Shown here piece after piece: positions 23,114 to 35,517 of a DNA stretch of 64,000 nt. Numbering within the stretch: position 1 is the stretch's first letter; every line of letters starts with the position of its first letter. The stretch is from Daucus carota subsp. sativus (lineage: Eukaryota > Streptophyta > Magnoliopsida > Apiales > Apiaceae). Made by a program: the position numbers and the translations under genes. A model generated the notes under the pieces. That model did not search any database, was not told the origin of the DNA, and saw nothing but the letters and a program-made list of their open reading frames with translations. The DNA lies in NCBI RefSeq assembly GCF_001625215.2, contig NC_030382.2, positions 48,263,364 to 48,327,363 on the forward strand. The letters run 5' to 3'.

Positions 23114-24142
23114 ATGCCGATCTATACCTCTGATTCCGATGATCAACCTGCAACGACGACGAGATTATTCGGCCGTGAAAGACCCATGCACGCTATACTC
23201 GGTGGAGGAAAAGGTAACAATGGACAGCCAAATCTTTTGTAGTCGGAAAAGAGCTAACAGGATCAAATGAGGCAAGCGAAAATTTTCCATTTTTATTGAC
23301 ATTAAGATTGATTTGGATTGCAGTTGCTGACATTCTGTTGTGGAAGAACAAGAACTTATCGGCTGCTCTGCTGATTGTGTTCACGCTCATTTGGTTTTTA
23401 TTCGAAGTTGTGGAGTATAACTTTGTTTCACTTCTATGTCACATCTTCATTATCCTTATGATCACTCTCTTCGTCTGGTATACAGGGGCAGGATTCGCCA
23501 ACTGGTGACTTTCTTCTATCCCACATTCAATTTACTAACTAAATACCAACTTTGCATTCCATTCATCCTATTTCCAAATGTCATTTAAAACAGGGATCGT
23601 CCGAATGTCCGCGATTTCACAATACCAGAGTCTTCTGTGAGATGGTTATTCACAAAATTCAACAAATTCCTGTTGAGATTCTATGATATTTCTACTGGAC
23701 AAGACTTCACCAAGTTCTTTCTGGTATTTGAAACTTTTGCTTTATACCCCCAAACATCAGTTTATTTTCCAGGGGATGAATTTCTGATATATAGTTGAAT
23801 TGGTAATTCACATGCAGGTCATTGCCCTACTGTGGGTGCTCTCGGTTATTGGAAATTATTTTAGTTCTATTAACCTATTATATCTTGGTAAGCTTACAAT
23901 CTAACACAAACACTCATTGTAAGATACCATTTTGTTATCTAACTATCACATGTCATATATTTATGTATATAGGCTTTCTCAGTCTGGAAACTCTACCATT
24001 TTTGTATGAGAAGTATGAGAGGGAGGTGGATTACCTTGCAAGCAAAGGGAATAGAGATGCCAAGAAACTCTACAAGAAATTTGATGCCAAGGTCTTGAAC
24101 AAGATTCCTCGAGGGCCAGTAAAGGAGAAGAAGTTCAGATAA
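23114..24142 (+). CDS. RTNLB: Reticulon-like protein (RTNLB), short form
   Basis: Five exons give 216 residues: 23114-23213, 23324-23504, 23594-23723, 23818-23887, 23973-24142. The N-terminus is short and soluble (MPIYTSDSDDQ), followed by the reticulon start LGGGKVADILLWKNK. Two long hydrophobic segments follow (about residues 44-90 and 134-170), each long enough to enter the membrane as a hairpin, separated by a polar loop. The conserved block LSLETLPFLYEKYEREVD leads into a lysine-rich tail ending KEKKFR. Reticulons of this size shape tubular endoplasmic reticulum by wedging into the outer leaflet. It converges with the nucleotidylyltransferase gene, whose stop lies 550 bp away. From memory the Arabidopsis collinear neighbour is At2g01240. 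Confidence 0.92.
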
Positions 24143-24691
24143 TCACATATGGAATGGAATTTCAACAAGCATATTACTACATTACAAATACAGTATACAT
24201 AAACATCTGTTGATTTGATTATTGGTGTAAAAATTAATGAACCAAATTGGTGAAGCTTTGCCTCTGGTGAGACTATGATTTGGCAAAGCTTCAGGAAAAG
24301 CAATATAACTTTTTTAAGAAAGTAAAATACATATATGCAATGAAAGGAACAAACCGTTTATTTGTGTATGGGGGTTGATCAACTGCACCAAAGAACTGTA
24401 CTTTTCAACAGATGTCAAGTAGCATAAAATTAGAATGCCAAAAAGTTTACAAGGCACTACACAAGAGGTAAACACGCCCTAGATGAGTATAAAGTGCCCT
24501 TATCAGTTATAATGACATACGAAAATCTAAGGCTAAACGATAAACCATCCCCACAATTGGCTAGTTCATATCAACTTCACATCACAGGAATAACGACGTG
24601 AAAGCATGTGTTCCCAAACTTCGGTCTTTTTAGAAATTGAAAGATAACTCAATGTAAGCATCTTTCCTAATATATTGCAGTAGCACACATT
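24143..24691. other. Space between two convergent genes
   Basis: The 3' untranslated regions of the reticulon gene (+) and the nucleotidylyltransferase gene (-) should meet here. A small imperfect inverted repeat around GCTTTGCC/GGCAAAGC (about 24256-24291) could form a stem in either transcript. No coding sequence is supported. Confidence 0.55.
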
Positions 24692-27600
24692 TTACATTCC
24701 TCTGCTATTTCTGATCTCAGTTGATGATACATCCATTCTGAATTTTTCTGCTGGTATTGATATAAACATATCCCTTAACTCCTCCGGAATGTTAATATCT
24801 TCAAGAACCTACACGCAATTTACAAATTATTATATAATGCATATTTTATAAAGCAAGCACAATAAAAAAAATTCTAAGCTTCAATATAGGAGCCTAACCA
24901 TAAAAGCACCATCCACATTTCGACCACCTACGAGGAAAGTAGATCCTGTGTTTTTGCAGCCAAGCAAGATCTCTAGCATTTTGTCATAATCACCACCATA
25001 ATACTTGGGCTGGGTAAACATTAATAATAGTTTTCACTTTGTCAGAACCAGCTGTGGTTAGTTCAAAAAATTTCATAATGCTGTCTAAACTCTCTATTCG
25101 TGACATTGTATGCCTTACAATAACTTTATCAATATAGAGACCTACATCTTTATCAATGCCTTCTCTTTTCTATTTAGTATTTACTGAAGGTTGCTTATAA
25201 CAGAATAATATCAATAATTTGGTAATCCTTACATTGACAAGCCTCACTGCTGTATCTGCACCGATTACAAAAGCACTGCCAGGAAAAAGTTCTGCTTTCT
25301 TATAAAAGTAAGGCTGAGTGGAAATGATCACAGTCTTTCCTGCATTGCCCATGTGAAGAAGCCACAGTAGTTTACTTTACATAATCAAAACAAATTGATA
25401 ACCAGCTAGGTTCAAGAACCTTATTGAATGCATAAGCCCAATTGCAATAACAAGAGGAGAAATGAACTAATTTTAATTACTTGCATAAACGATGAAAGAA
25501 GTCATATTTTTTTTTTGAAAACATATTCTAAATCAAACATCATACTCCCAATAAATAGTATGTACAAACTCTATATAAACTCTATTATCTCTCGTACCCA
25601 TTTTCTTAACAAATCTCTATCATAGAAAATTTGCCCTTTTTTGTTTTTTTTTAAAAAGATCTTCTCTTCTACATCCATTGTTTCCTGTAAATTCATTCAT
25701 TCCATTCAATTTTCTCCAGCCAACACTACATAACTTACACTAAAGTATGCATTAAAATATTCTTTTACATTATACTTAAAGGATAAGCTCACCAACTTTT
25801 TGAAACTGCTCAACACGATTTTTTATTTGAGAGACAGTCAAAGGAGGTTTGTCCGCATTTATAGCTGATATCTCAAAGCATGGATATCCATTACCACAGA
25901 TGCTGCATATACGAAATCCATAGTGAGATCTTGAGAAGCATTATCTATAGGTTACATGACAAATGTACCAATTCGTCTTTTGAACTATGGTGAAGAACGG
26001 ATATTTGCACTTTGAATGTCCAGGATAAACTCTAGAACTAATCATAACACGCATATATCTTGAGTGAAAAAATGCACATGTTCATTGTCATCACTTAGCT
26101 ACGCCATCGACCAAACAAGATCAATATGAATTGATTAGCACTGAGATCCCATCCGTTATTAACCTCTACCTAACAGGAATTAGTAATCAACCCCTAACTA
26201 ATAACTACTTGAATAATTTATCAGAACCTGCAAAGTAAAAACAATAATTTATCACATTTTAACATATTGAAGCCCCATTGTTCAAGAGGTATTGTGCAAC
26301 ATGATCAGGTGACAACTATGTCTGTACAAATAAGCACTCTCAAATGCAGTTGAACTGTTAAAAAATTATTCACCAAGGCAAAAGGCATTGGGAACTATAT
26401 ATTGTCTTCCGGTCTTGTATAGATATAAAAGGAGTGATAAGTATTTTACACCTTTTACTCCAAATTCATATCACATAGCAGTTTTGTTTACAAACACAAC
26501 TTTATATTTTTGGAAAGAGGATAGTGTACAGATGCAAATCATGTTTTGTACTTGAGAAATAAGAATACACGTGAGGTTTCCATGTTTCTATCCACTTCAG
26601 CAAAGTTAAAGCACGACACTGTCAGCTTTTAGGAATAAGCTACATACCTAGTAGCTACTTCCAGGAGTTTCAGATGACCATCATGTAGAGGATTAAATGA
26701 ACCAGGTAGAATAATTCTTCTTTCTACGTTTGAAGCATCTTTCTCTGCAAAATATATCCTTCACATTGAACCATAAATAAATAGTATATTTATTGATATG
26801 TGGTATCCTACCCATTGCTACAACATACCACTGGAAAATGGATAAACCTTGAAGCATATTTGCCCATCTATAAGCTGTTGTAATTCTTCATCTTCTTGAA
26901 ATTGCTTCTCAAGGTTGTCAGGAACTTCAGAATCAGTCAACTCAGATCCAATTGTTATCGGAATTTCGCAAGCATTTCCAATTGCCTGGCACCATGAATG
27001 CTAATTAATAAAACTGCAGCAAAGGTGAAAGAATAAAAATCTACATTTAATAAAGACCTAGACCATGTCATAGTAATGCCTCAACTTGTCAACAAGTGGG
27101 GTTTGTTGTGCACTTGTACTATATGAACTTATGAAGGCTCTCACTGAAGCGAGTCAATGCTAATACAGCATACATTTACCATGTACTCATAAAATATATC
27201 AATTCGCTTAACAGTTTAGTGTATGACAACAAGATCAAGTATAATATTAACCATTAGTAAATAAGTTCATAACTACCCGTGGTATATTATTTCTAAATAT
27301 CTAGAAAAAAGAATTTAACCATTGCTTAGAAAGCAACCAAAAATGAAGCTCAATCAGCTTTAGGATTAAGAAAGATATTCATGATGCCATAGACAAAAAT
27401 AATTCAGTATAGTAACGAAATTAAGGTAGGTGTTAATTTTGTATTAACATAAAGGGCATGAAAGTGATTACATATGCAACAGAGCAAAGAAAACCTAGAG
27501 TGTTCACATCCATTACACTCCTAAAGAGTGGTTAAACTTTGGCACACACAGAGATCAGTGTTAAACTAGAAAAGAAAATGGTATAGAGCACTGTTATTAA

Positions 27601-29609
27601 GGAGAAGTAAAAAGTGGAGCATAGCATAATCAAGAAGTTCTTCTACACAAATAATGGTGTATTGATCAGCTATAGATCCTAGCATCTACATCTACAACAG
27701 ACCTTAAGTAAAACCAGGCTTGAAACTCTTTCTTCTTGTTCTCGAGTTCGCAAGCCCTAAAACAGCATAAGAGGCAGCTTCGTTTAAGTATTTGAATGCT
27801 CGACCCCGAGATCTAAAGTATACTACTTCGAAACAAAAAGGAAAAAGGAAAATTAGTACCTTTGACAATGTAACTGAAGATACCGAAAGCCGGCTAGAAG
27901 TTCGTGTTGACAAGTGAAACCTGTTGATAAAGCAAGGATTCAAATTAACGATGAGAGAACAGAAAGAACCTTACTACCTTTTGTAAATAGCTTCTTCAAG
28001 TTATAATAGGTAGCCTCATTTAAATATCAAAAAATAGTAAAAAATTACAGAAAAACCATGATTCCCTGCTTCCATGTAGGAAATTACTAGTATCATATTG
28101 ATAAGGGAAAAATAATGAAAACCTGTGATCACCGAGCTTCAGGCGTGTACTAGCCAAAGAACCAGTAAAGCCAACACCAAGAACTGGACAACCTAATAAA
28201 AAAAATTAAGAGAAACACTATTATTAGACAATAAGAATCATTTGCTTTATACAAGGGCTGATTGACATATGTTATGACACATCCAGGGTTTTTATGTAAG
28301 AGGAGCTGTTAGTTTTTGTAATTATTAAGGAGGTTTAACTTCCAGGATTTGTCACAAGTAGAAGGAAGATAAAACGAATTTTAAGAGCACCTAATATTTA
28401 AACATAGAACATATGTTCCTAACTCCCAGGTTACACTATAGTACAACAAATTGCCAATCCAAACTTTAACATTACAGATCGACTTCATTTTGTGTCGAAA
28501 GCATATAAAAATTTAGCGGAGACGGAGAGTAACAGGACAACATTCACAATTTCTATAATTTTGACTAAAATGCGGAGTAAGAGCTTAATGGTTCACAGTC
28601 ATAATATTAAGCAAATATGGCTTCAGATGTATGCACCAAAATGTAACTTGTAAATTTATTATTCAACATCTTGTCATTAGCTTGAAAAAGATCAATAACA
28701 AAATTTATTTAGAATAAACTTATGGTCTGTTTAGGAACTTGAATTTAATTTAAAATTCCGGATTTGATCAACTGACATGTTTGGATACACAAAAAAGTGG
28801 GATTTAATTTTAATTTGAAATCCAGGAAATTCAAATACTAGTATAAAGCTGAAAATTTGAAATGACACCTCAAATCACGTCATTTGTAATCTATAATTTC
28901 AAATGAAATTCAAGTTCCCAAACGCACTTTAATTGAATATCCAAAATTAAAAACAAAACAAAAAAGTAACCGGAAATACCTGGCTTTGAGAGCTTAAGAG
29001 CACGATTGTAAGCCAATAAAGCCATCTGCTCAGCAGTTTCCCGACTGCTGAACTGTCTTGGAACCTATAAAATGTTAACACCATATTATTATCATGAGCA
29101 CATTTATATGAACGATAAAGGAGGAGGAAGTGGTGGACAGACCTGGCCGAGCAATTGAATCATAGACATTCTGGAATATGGAACAGTGACTTCTAGTACG
29201 GTACTGGAAGCCCCTGGAACTGACATCAACCAACCCACAACCTATGCCAATTAGAACAAAAGGAAACACGAAAACGCCACGTATTCTGTTAGAGACATTC
29301 CTAGCTTAAGATATGCATAACAGAATTTCCCGCCTAGAATTAGTTAGAGCACTACATGTATGCGTATGTATGTCAATTAGGTTAGCTAATTTTAATATGC
29401 AGTCAATTTAATACATAATAAATCATATTAAAATCATTCTTTCCAGTTGTTCATTCCTGAGCAAGTTCGACATATACAAATGCATCTATATGTATAGAGA
29501 GGGGAGAGAGAGAAGGTACCTGAGAAGCACCGCCGGAAAAGTAGAGGACGGCCTGAGTAGGAGTGGCGTGGATAGCTTCCACTAATCCTTTAATTCCTAC
29601 GTCCATCAT
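24692..29609 (-). CDS. Two-domain protein: CinA/PncC-like N-terminus and nucleotidylyltransferase C-terminus
   Basis: Twelve exons give 385 residues: 29609-29520, 29241-29143, 29064-28980, 28192-28123, 27920-27860, 27756-27703, 26985-26829, 26744-26648, 25902-25793, 25339-25233, 25009-24899, 24808-24692. The N-terminal half resembles the CinA C-terminal (PncC) fold, with SGGAS (24-29 region), SVPGASSTVLE, VPYSRMSMIQLLG, SSRETAEQMA and GVGFTGSLAST in the right order. The C-terminal half has the nucleotidylyltransferase signature PGSFNPLHDGH (219-229), a FVIGADTAVRLVN strand, FLVGGRNVDG, and SSTEIRNS (375-382), which corresponds to the ISSTxIR motif. PncC proteins deamidate NMN and NadD/NMNAT proteins adenylate mononucleotides, so a pyridine-nucleotide role is suggested but not shown; the first domain has FSGG where bacterial enzymes have SCTGG. 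It matches the Arabidopsis gene I recall as At2g01220. There is no transit peptide. Confidence 0.9.
28724..28930. mobile_element. MITE in intron 3 of the nucleotidylyltransferase gene, about 207 bp
   Basis: The left end GTCTGTTTAGGAACTTGAATTT pairs with the right end read on the minus strand, GTGCGTTTGGGAACTTGAATTT, quoted here in part: shared core GGAACTTGAATTT. The interior repeats AATTTCAAAT-like words. The ends look hAT- or PIF-like; superfamily not settled. It does not disturb splice sites. Confidence 0.6.
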
Positions 29610-29955
29610 CTATATCTCAATTTTAATCGCAGCAAATTTTCCCCAAATTTGTTACTACCAAATCTAATTAAACGCATAGAGTAACGGGATTTCAAATCTT
29701 ACGCCGGTCTTCCTACGCTACCTTTCATCAACTAATTAAAAAAACTTTGTGTATTTTCCATAAGGCTGCAGTCTATATTCAATTTTATTTTTTAAATATG
29801 CATTCTCACTTTCTCAGATATATTAATTTTGTTTTTTTTTTCAAAATTACACATTAATAAACTTTTTTAATTTATAATTTAAAATTTTACCATCCACTCT
29901 CACCCCTATGTATTTTTTTTCACATTTTTATTTTCTTGATGAATAATTAAATTTA

Positions 29956-30133
29956 GGGAAATCTACAAAACTACCTACCTTTTCTTTTATTGTTTTCAAA
30001 AATACTACCTTCCAGAATTATTTTTAAAAATACCTTTTCATAAAAATTTTTTTTCAAAAATACTGTTTGCAACTTTTGCAACCTCATTTGCAACTACAGG
30101 CGGCGCCAGCCGTGTTGCAACCTCTTTTGCAAC

Positions 30134-30218
<85 letters not shown>

Positions 30219-30887
30219 TCCGAAAATGAGGTCGAAAATGACATTTGAAAACCGGAACTTGAAATCAGGAATTGTAATTGCATATATGGTTGCATATGGT
30301 ATGATTGCATATGGTTGTATTCAGTTGCATATGGTTGCATTCAGTTGATTCTATTGTAATCTAATGGCCCCGCCAGGGGCACACCATACATCTGTTGTTA
30401 CTTACAGTTTTCAGTTGCATTTAGTTGCAACTGAGGTTGCAAATGAAGTTGCAACCTCATTTGCAACTTTTGCAACCTCATTTACAACTATATATAGTTT
30501 TCAGTTGCATTTAGTTGCAACTGAGGTTGCAAATGAAGTTGCAACTGCAGTTGCAAAAGTTGCAACTGCAGTTGCAACTTCATTTGCAACCTCATTTGCA
30601 ACTTTTGCGACCTCATTTGCAACTTTTGCAACTTACAGTTTTCAGTTGAACTAGTTGCAGTTGCAACAGTTGCAACTTTCCATTTTTTTTTGCAACTTTT
30701 GCAAACTCATTTGCAACTTTTGCAACCTCATTTGCAACTTTTACGGCTGCGCCGCCCAAGGTTGCAAAAGTTGCAAATCGTATTTTTGAAAAAAAAATTT
30801 ATGAAAAAGTATTTTTAAAAACAATGAAAAAGATGGTAGTATTTTTAAAAAAATAATTTTACAGATGTGTATTTTTAAAAAGATCCC
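29956..30887. mobile_element. Mutator-like non-autonomous element, 932 bp, with 9-bp target duplication
   Basis: The 9-mer TTAAATTTA lies on both borders (29947-29955 and 30888-30896), identical. The termini are GGGA, extending into arms that repeat the word TTTTCAAAAATACTACC and its relatives on both sides. The middle has an AT microsatellite and dozens of copies of GCAACTTTTGCAACCTCATT-like words in both directions. It has no transposase. A relative lies at 56214-56507. Confidence 0.75.
30137..30214. repeat. AT dinucleotide microsatellite, about 39 units
   Basis: An uninterrupted AT tract of 78 bp inside the Mutator-like element. It is almost certainly length-variable, and it creates long meaningless Tyr-Ile open frames on both strands. 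Confidence 0.95.
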
Positions 30888-31428
30888 TTAAATTTATAAA
30901 TAAAATATCTTATCTTTTATTATTTTGATATCGTTTAATCTCTGATAATTATATTTATAAAACATAGTGATTAGTTGTAATAATTAAAATAATTTATCGA
31001 AATTTGAATCGATTAAATTAAACATCATCTCCAATAAATACAATTAATTTTTATTTAGTTAAATTTGATTCACATTTTTGCAATAATAATAATTATTCTA
31101 TCATTTCTATCTATATTAACAAAATCGTGAGATTGTATATGCCCAGAGTTATAAAGATTGTCCCAGTAGCATTTATTTATGTTTGTATCATCCCAAGTTC
31201 CAATGTAAAGTGTAAACCATCTTTACTCTTTCCACACTTTGCTGTCTTGTCTTCCTCTTGCTACTAGTATTAATTCTTTCACAATTTCTCCATCCTAAAC
31301 ACTCCATATCTTGATCTTGCATTTGTAGATCACTTGCTTTTTTCTTGCTCAGAAAGGTTAGATTTTTCTTAGCCCTCCTATATTTACTATTCACAACGGT
31401 CATATTTCTTGCTCTCTCTTTTCTAAAG

Positions 31429-33694
31429 ATGCTAGCTTTGTTTTTGTTCATTTTACTTGTTTTCAACTCACAAAACCCAGTGTATTGTATGAATGATGAA
31501 GGGTATGCACTTTTATCATTTAAGCAGTCCATTAGTGAAGACCCAGAAGGGTCACTTACAAACTGGAACACTTCTGATGAAACCCCTTGTTCTTGGAGTG
31601 GTGTTACATGTAAAGACCAACAGGTTGTATCTTTAAGTATTCCAAAGAAGAAACTTAAGGGCTTTCTTTCATCTTCTCTGGGCTCTCTTTCCCAGCTCAG
31701 GCATGTTAATTTGAGGAATAATAAGTTGTTTGGGAGCTTACCTTTTCAGCTTTTTAGAGCCCAGGGGCTTCAAAGTCTGGTGCTTTATGGAAATTCTTTA
31801 TCTGGGTCTATACCATTTGATATTGGGAAGCTTAGTTACCTCCAGACTTTAGATTTGTCACATAATTTTTTTAATGGGTCATTACCAGCTTCACTAGTTA
31901 AGTGCAAGAGACTGAAAACTCTTGTTCTCAGTCAAAACAACTTTAGTGGCCCTTTGCCTGATGGGTTTGGGACTAGTTTAGCTGCTCTTGAAAAACTCGA
32001 TATTTCTATTAATAGGTTTAGTGGTAATGTTCCTAGAGATTTAGGAAATCTGACGAAATTGCAAGGAACTGCTGATCTTTCTCGTAATTTGTTCAGTGGA
32101 TCAATCCCAGCTAGTCTTGGCAACCTTCCTGAGAAGGTTTACATAGATCTTACTTATAACAATCTTACTGGTCCAATACCGCAAACTGGTGCTCTAATTA
32201 ATAGAGGGCCTACTGCTTTCATTGGAAATCCTGGGCTTTGTGGACCTCCACTGAAAAATCAGTGTGATACAAGTGCAAGTCCACCTTCGTCTATTCCATA
32301 TTTGCCAAGTGACTTTCCACCACAATATGGTGGCAATGCTGCTGGAAGGGGTGCAAAAAGAAGAGGTCTGAGTAAAGGATCTATAATTGCTATTGTTGTG
32401 AGTGATGTTATCGGAATTTGTCTTGTTGGTTTATTGTTGTCCTACTGTTATTCAAAGGTCTGTGGCATGAGAAAAGGTGATAATGGTTATGGTTCTGATA
32501 AGAAATGGAAGGGAAAGAGGGAATGTTTGTGCTTCCGGAATGATGAGTCAGAGACCTTATCAGAAAATACGGAGCAATATGATCTTGTACCACTAGATAC
32601 GCAGTTAGGGTTTGACTTGGAAGAGCTTCTCAAGGCCTCCGCATTTGTGCTAGGGAAGAGTGGGATTGGAATTGTTTATAAAGTTGTGCTTGAAGATGGG
32701 AGAACCCTTGCTGTAAGAAGGTTAGGCGAAGGAGGCTCTCAAAGGTTTAAGGAATTTCAAACAGAAGTAAAAGCAATTGGGAAGCTTCGGCATTCTAATA
32801 TTGTAATGCTTAGAGCCTACTATTGGTCTGTCGACGAGAAGCTGCTCATATATGATTACATTCAAAATGGTAACCTTGCCACAGCAATTGATGGTGAGTC
32901 TTTATTTTTTCATATACTAAATGAAGATTTCAAATACTCGGTGTTAATTTTATTTAGTCCAGTCCATTGCTATGTGTCTGCTGATTTTATTAACTTTGTT
33001 GCTGTTCTTTAAAATGTCCTCAGCTAAGCCAGGACAGGTTTCTTATACACCTCTCTCGTGGTCTGCTCGATTGAAAATAATGAAAGGAGTTGCCAAAGGA
33101 TTGGTGTATCTGCATGAATACAGCCCTAAAAAGTATGTACATGGAGACCTGAAGCCGTCTAACATACTGCTTGGACAGAACATGGAAGCCCTTATTTCTG
33201 ACTTTGGGCTCGGACGGCTTGCTAATATAGCTGGGGGAACCCCTACTCTGGAATCCGATCGAATGCCTTTTGAGAAAATTCAGAAAAAGCAGCAAGACAG
33301 TGCACCTCTAGAAGTCATCAAAGTAAACTCTCCTGTGAATATCGATTCATGTTATCAAGCTCCTGAGGCCTTGAAAATGATCAAGCCATCACAGAAGTGG
33401 GATGTTTATTCATTTGGGGTTATCCTACTAGAAATGATTACGGGAAGACCACCTATCGTTCAAGTGGACACCACCACAATAGATATTGTTCATTGGATTA
33501 GGCTTTGCATCGAGGAGAAGACCCCGTTTTTAGAAGTTTTAGATCCATATTTAACGCAAGATGGCGATAGAGAAGAAGAAATAATCGCCGTTCTGAAAAT
33601 TGCAATGGCATGCATCCAAAGCAGCCCCGAGAGAAGACCGGCAATGAGGCACGTCTCCGATGCATTGGAAAGAATAGGTGTTCCATCTGAATAA
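31429..33694 (+). CDS. ZAR1: LRR receptor-like kinase, ZAR1 type
   Basis: Two exons (31429-32893, 33024-33694) give 711 residues. A signal peptide ([12 protein letters not shown]) is followed by an LRR N-terminal cap ([28 protein letters not shown]), about six leucine-rich repeats (residues about 75-250), a short proline-rich stretch, a transmembrane helix at about 317-341 and a kinase domain from about 398. The glycine loop is [11 protein letters not shown]. The usual VAIK lysine is arginine (AVRR, R430), HRD is HGD (528-530), and DFG is kept (548-550). I recall the same AVRR and HGDLKPSN in Arabidopsis ZAR1 (At2g01210), which controls the asymmetric division of the zygote with calmodulin and a heterotrimeric G-protein beta subunit. 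So the changes are family traits, not decay. Plasma-membrane signalling is expected. An AATAAA word at 34206 may mark the 3' end. Confidence 0.92.
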
Positions 33695-34644
33695 TTGCCT
33701 TGGAAAGTAAAGCTGTTTCATCTGAATGAACCTTTTTTACACGGCATGAGAAACAGATTCAAATCGATGAATCAAGCGTAGGCACCACTATCTGGCACTA
33801 GGAGTCAATTGATGACAGAATTGTAGTACTGAAAGAAGTGTAGATGATGGACTTGTGTAGTGAAAAGATGATTGTAATTTGTAGCATGGAGACAAAAGGG
33901 AACAGAGGTTTCGTGAGCTTGTTAGAAGATGTTGCAGGAGTCTTCTGAGTATGCTTTTCATGAGTTTGTTTTACTGTAAAAATTGTATTCATATTGCTCT
34001 TCTCCCAGGCGTTTTTGTGTGCACGTTGTATCAATTGTTTATTGTGCTTCTGTAACAAACATTTTAGTTCATGGAAACTTGAAATAAGAAGATAAATGTG
34101 AAAAACATTTATATAGTATTGTTGGATGTCTTGATACAGATCAGATACACTGGAATCTGGAGTGAGAACACCATAATGAGCAAAACTACATTGCATTTAA
34201 AATCAAATAAAGGTGTACCTGTGACTGTGTGAGGTTATTGCACAAATCTCCCTAAAATAATTGTGGGGCTCTGTGGAAGGAGTTAAGCTAAATACTGCTG
34301 GGCTGCTGGGGTATCGCGGTCACTAGCCGTTGCTAACTTCTAGATATGCATCAACCTACCTATCAATAATCAGTAATCATGCATACGCGGAATCTGCTTA
34401 TGCACAGACTACTCCAATCAAGACATTGCACATTTTGATTTAGTTCATCTTTAAGGCGGAAGCAATTTTTTTCAAATTTTGATATAAATTTAGACTGAAC
34501 CATCTTTTCATTTCAATAATTTGATCTAAATTTTGGACCAAATTCATATATCAATATTTTTATTCTTCTAACTATCTGTATATAATTATTTTAATCTTTT
34601 AACAACAATAAAAGAGTTCATATTAATATTAAACTTAATGTTAT

Positions 34645-34880
34645 GGGGTTGTTTGGGTGAACTTAAAATAAGTGCTTCTTGCTTAAAATAAAAAAATTTA
34701 GAAGCAAGTTAAGACTTATAAGTGATCAAAGTGTTCGGGAAATAAGCAGAAACCCTGAAACAAAAGCTAGCATTCCTAACTTTTTACAAGTGCTTCTTGA
34801 CATTTTACACAAACGGTACAAATAAGTGCTTATAACTTATAAACAGAAGCCTGGCTTTAAAGCCGGAAACAAACACCCCC
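34645..34880 (-). mobile_element. hAT-like MITE, copy 1
   Basis: The ends GGGGTTGTTTGGG and AAACAAACACCCCC are inverted repeats. The body carries AAGTGCTTATAAGT-type words and matches, in opposite orientation, the elements at 45137-45380 and 54512-54758. The flanks AATGTTAT and ATGATTAT are similar, but not an exact 8-bp duplication. Confidence 0.75.
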
Positions 34881-35200
34881 ATGATTATCCGGCAGGATCA
34901 AGAAATAATGTATTTGATAGAATCCGAATTTTAATTTATATTATGTTTTCGAAATTTTAGTTAATCGATCAATTAACTAAATATAACAAAAAATAGAATA
35001 TTAATATTTTATTATTAAAAAAGTTTAGGGCGTTGAATAGTGCACGCCACTGGTCGCCACATACTTCAACAAATTGTGTTGTACAGATAATCTAATAGAT
35101 TCTGAAACGCATTATTTTTGCCACCTGATTTCTTGTCTCGTCATATTTTTTCGGTGTTCGGTGTCTAAAAGATTGTTCGATTATTGTCCACTCTAACAAT

Positions 35201-35517
35201 TACTCCCTCCGTCCCGATCAATTCTATACGGTTTTATTTTTGGAATGTCCCATCATTCCTATACATTCCCAAAATAATAACTTTTTATAATATAAAACAC
35301 TACTACATCCACTACATTCTCCCACTATCTCCCTTATATAATAATAAAAACACTATTACACCCACTATTTTACTCTACTATCTCAAATCTATTATTAAAA
35401 AATATGTAGATCCCACCACTTTACCCATTTTCCATCTAACTTTACTCATTTCTTACATTTTTTCTTAGTCTCCGTGTCCGATCCCAATGTATATAATTCA
35501 TTGGGACGGAGGGAGTA
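35201..35517. mobile_element. Stowaway MITE, 317 bp
   Basis: Ends TACTCCCTCCGTCCCG and TGGGACGGAGGGAGTA with TA target sites. The interior words ATTCTATACGGTTTT, CCCATCATTCCTATACATTCC (in part) and CACTATCTC match the element at 36651 along its length. Confidence 0.88.

Larger units (their letters stand above)
29610..31428. other. Divergent promoter region between the nucleotidylyltransferase and ZAR1-type genes
   Basis: The two genes start away from each other here, 1.8 kb apart. Half of the space is one Mutator-like element (29956-30887) with a long AT microsatellite. The pyrimidine-rich stretch at about 31200-31430 is probably the ZAR1-type leader; a TTG-started extension in frame upstream of 31429 lacks an ATG and was not used. 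Confidence 0.6.

Noticed and set aside
30038..30348. Open frames of about 100 codons on both strands with long Tyr-Ile runs
   Set aside because: They are translations of the AT microsatellite inside a Mutator-like element.
31345..31428. In-frame N-terminal extension of the ZAR1-type kinase
   Set aside because: The frame opens at TTG, not ATG; the ATG at 31429 begins a proper signal peptide.
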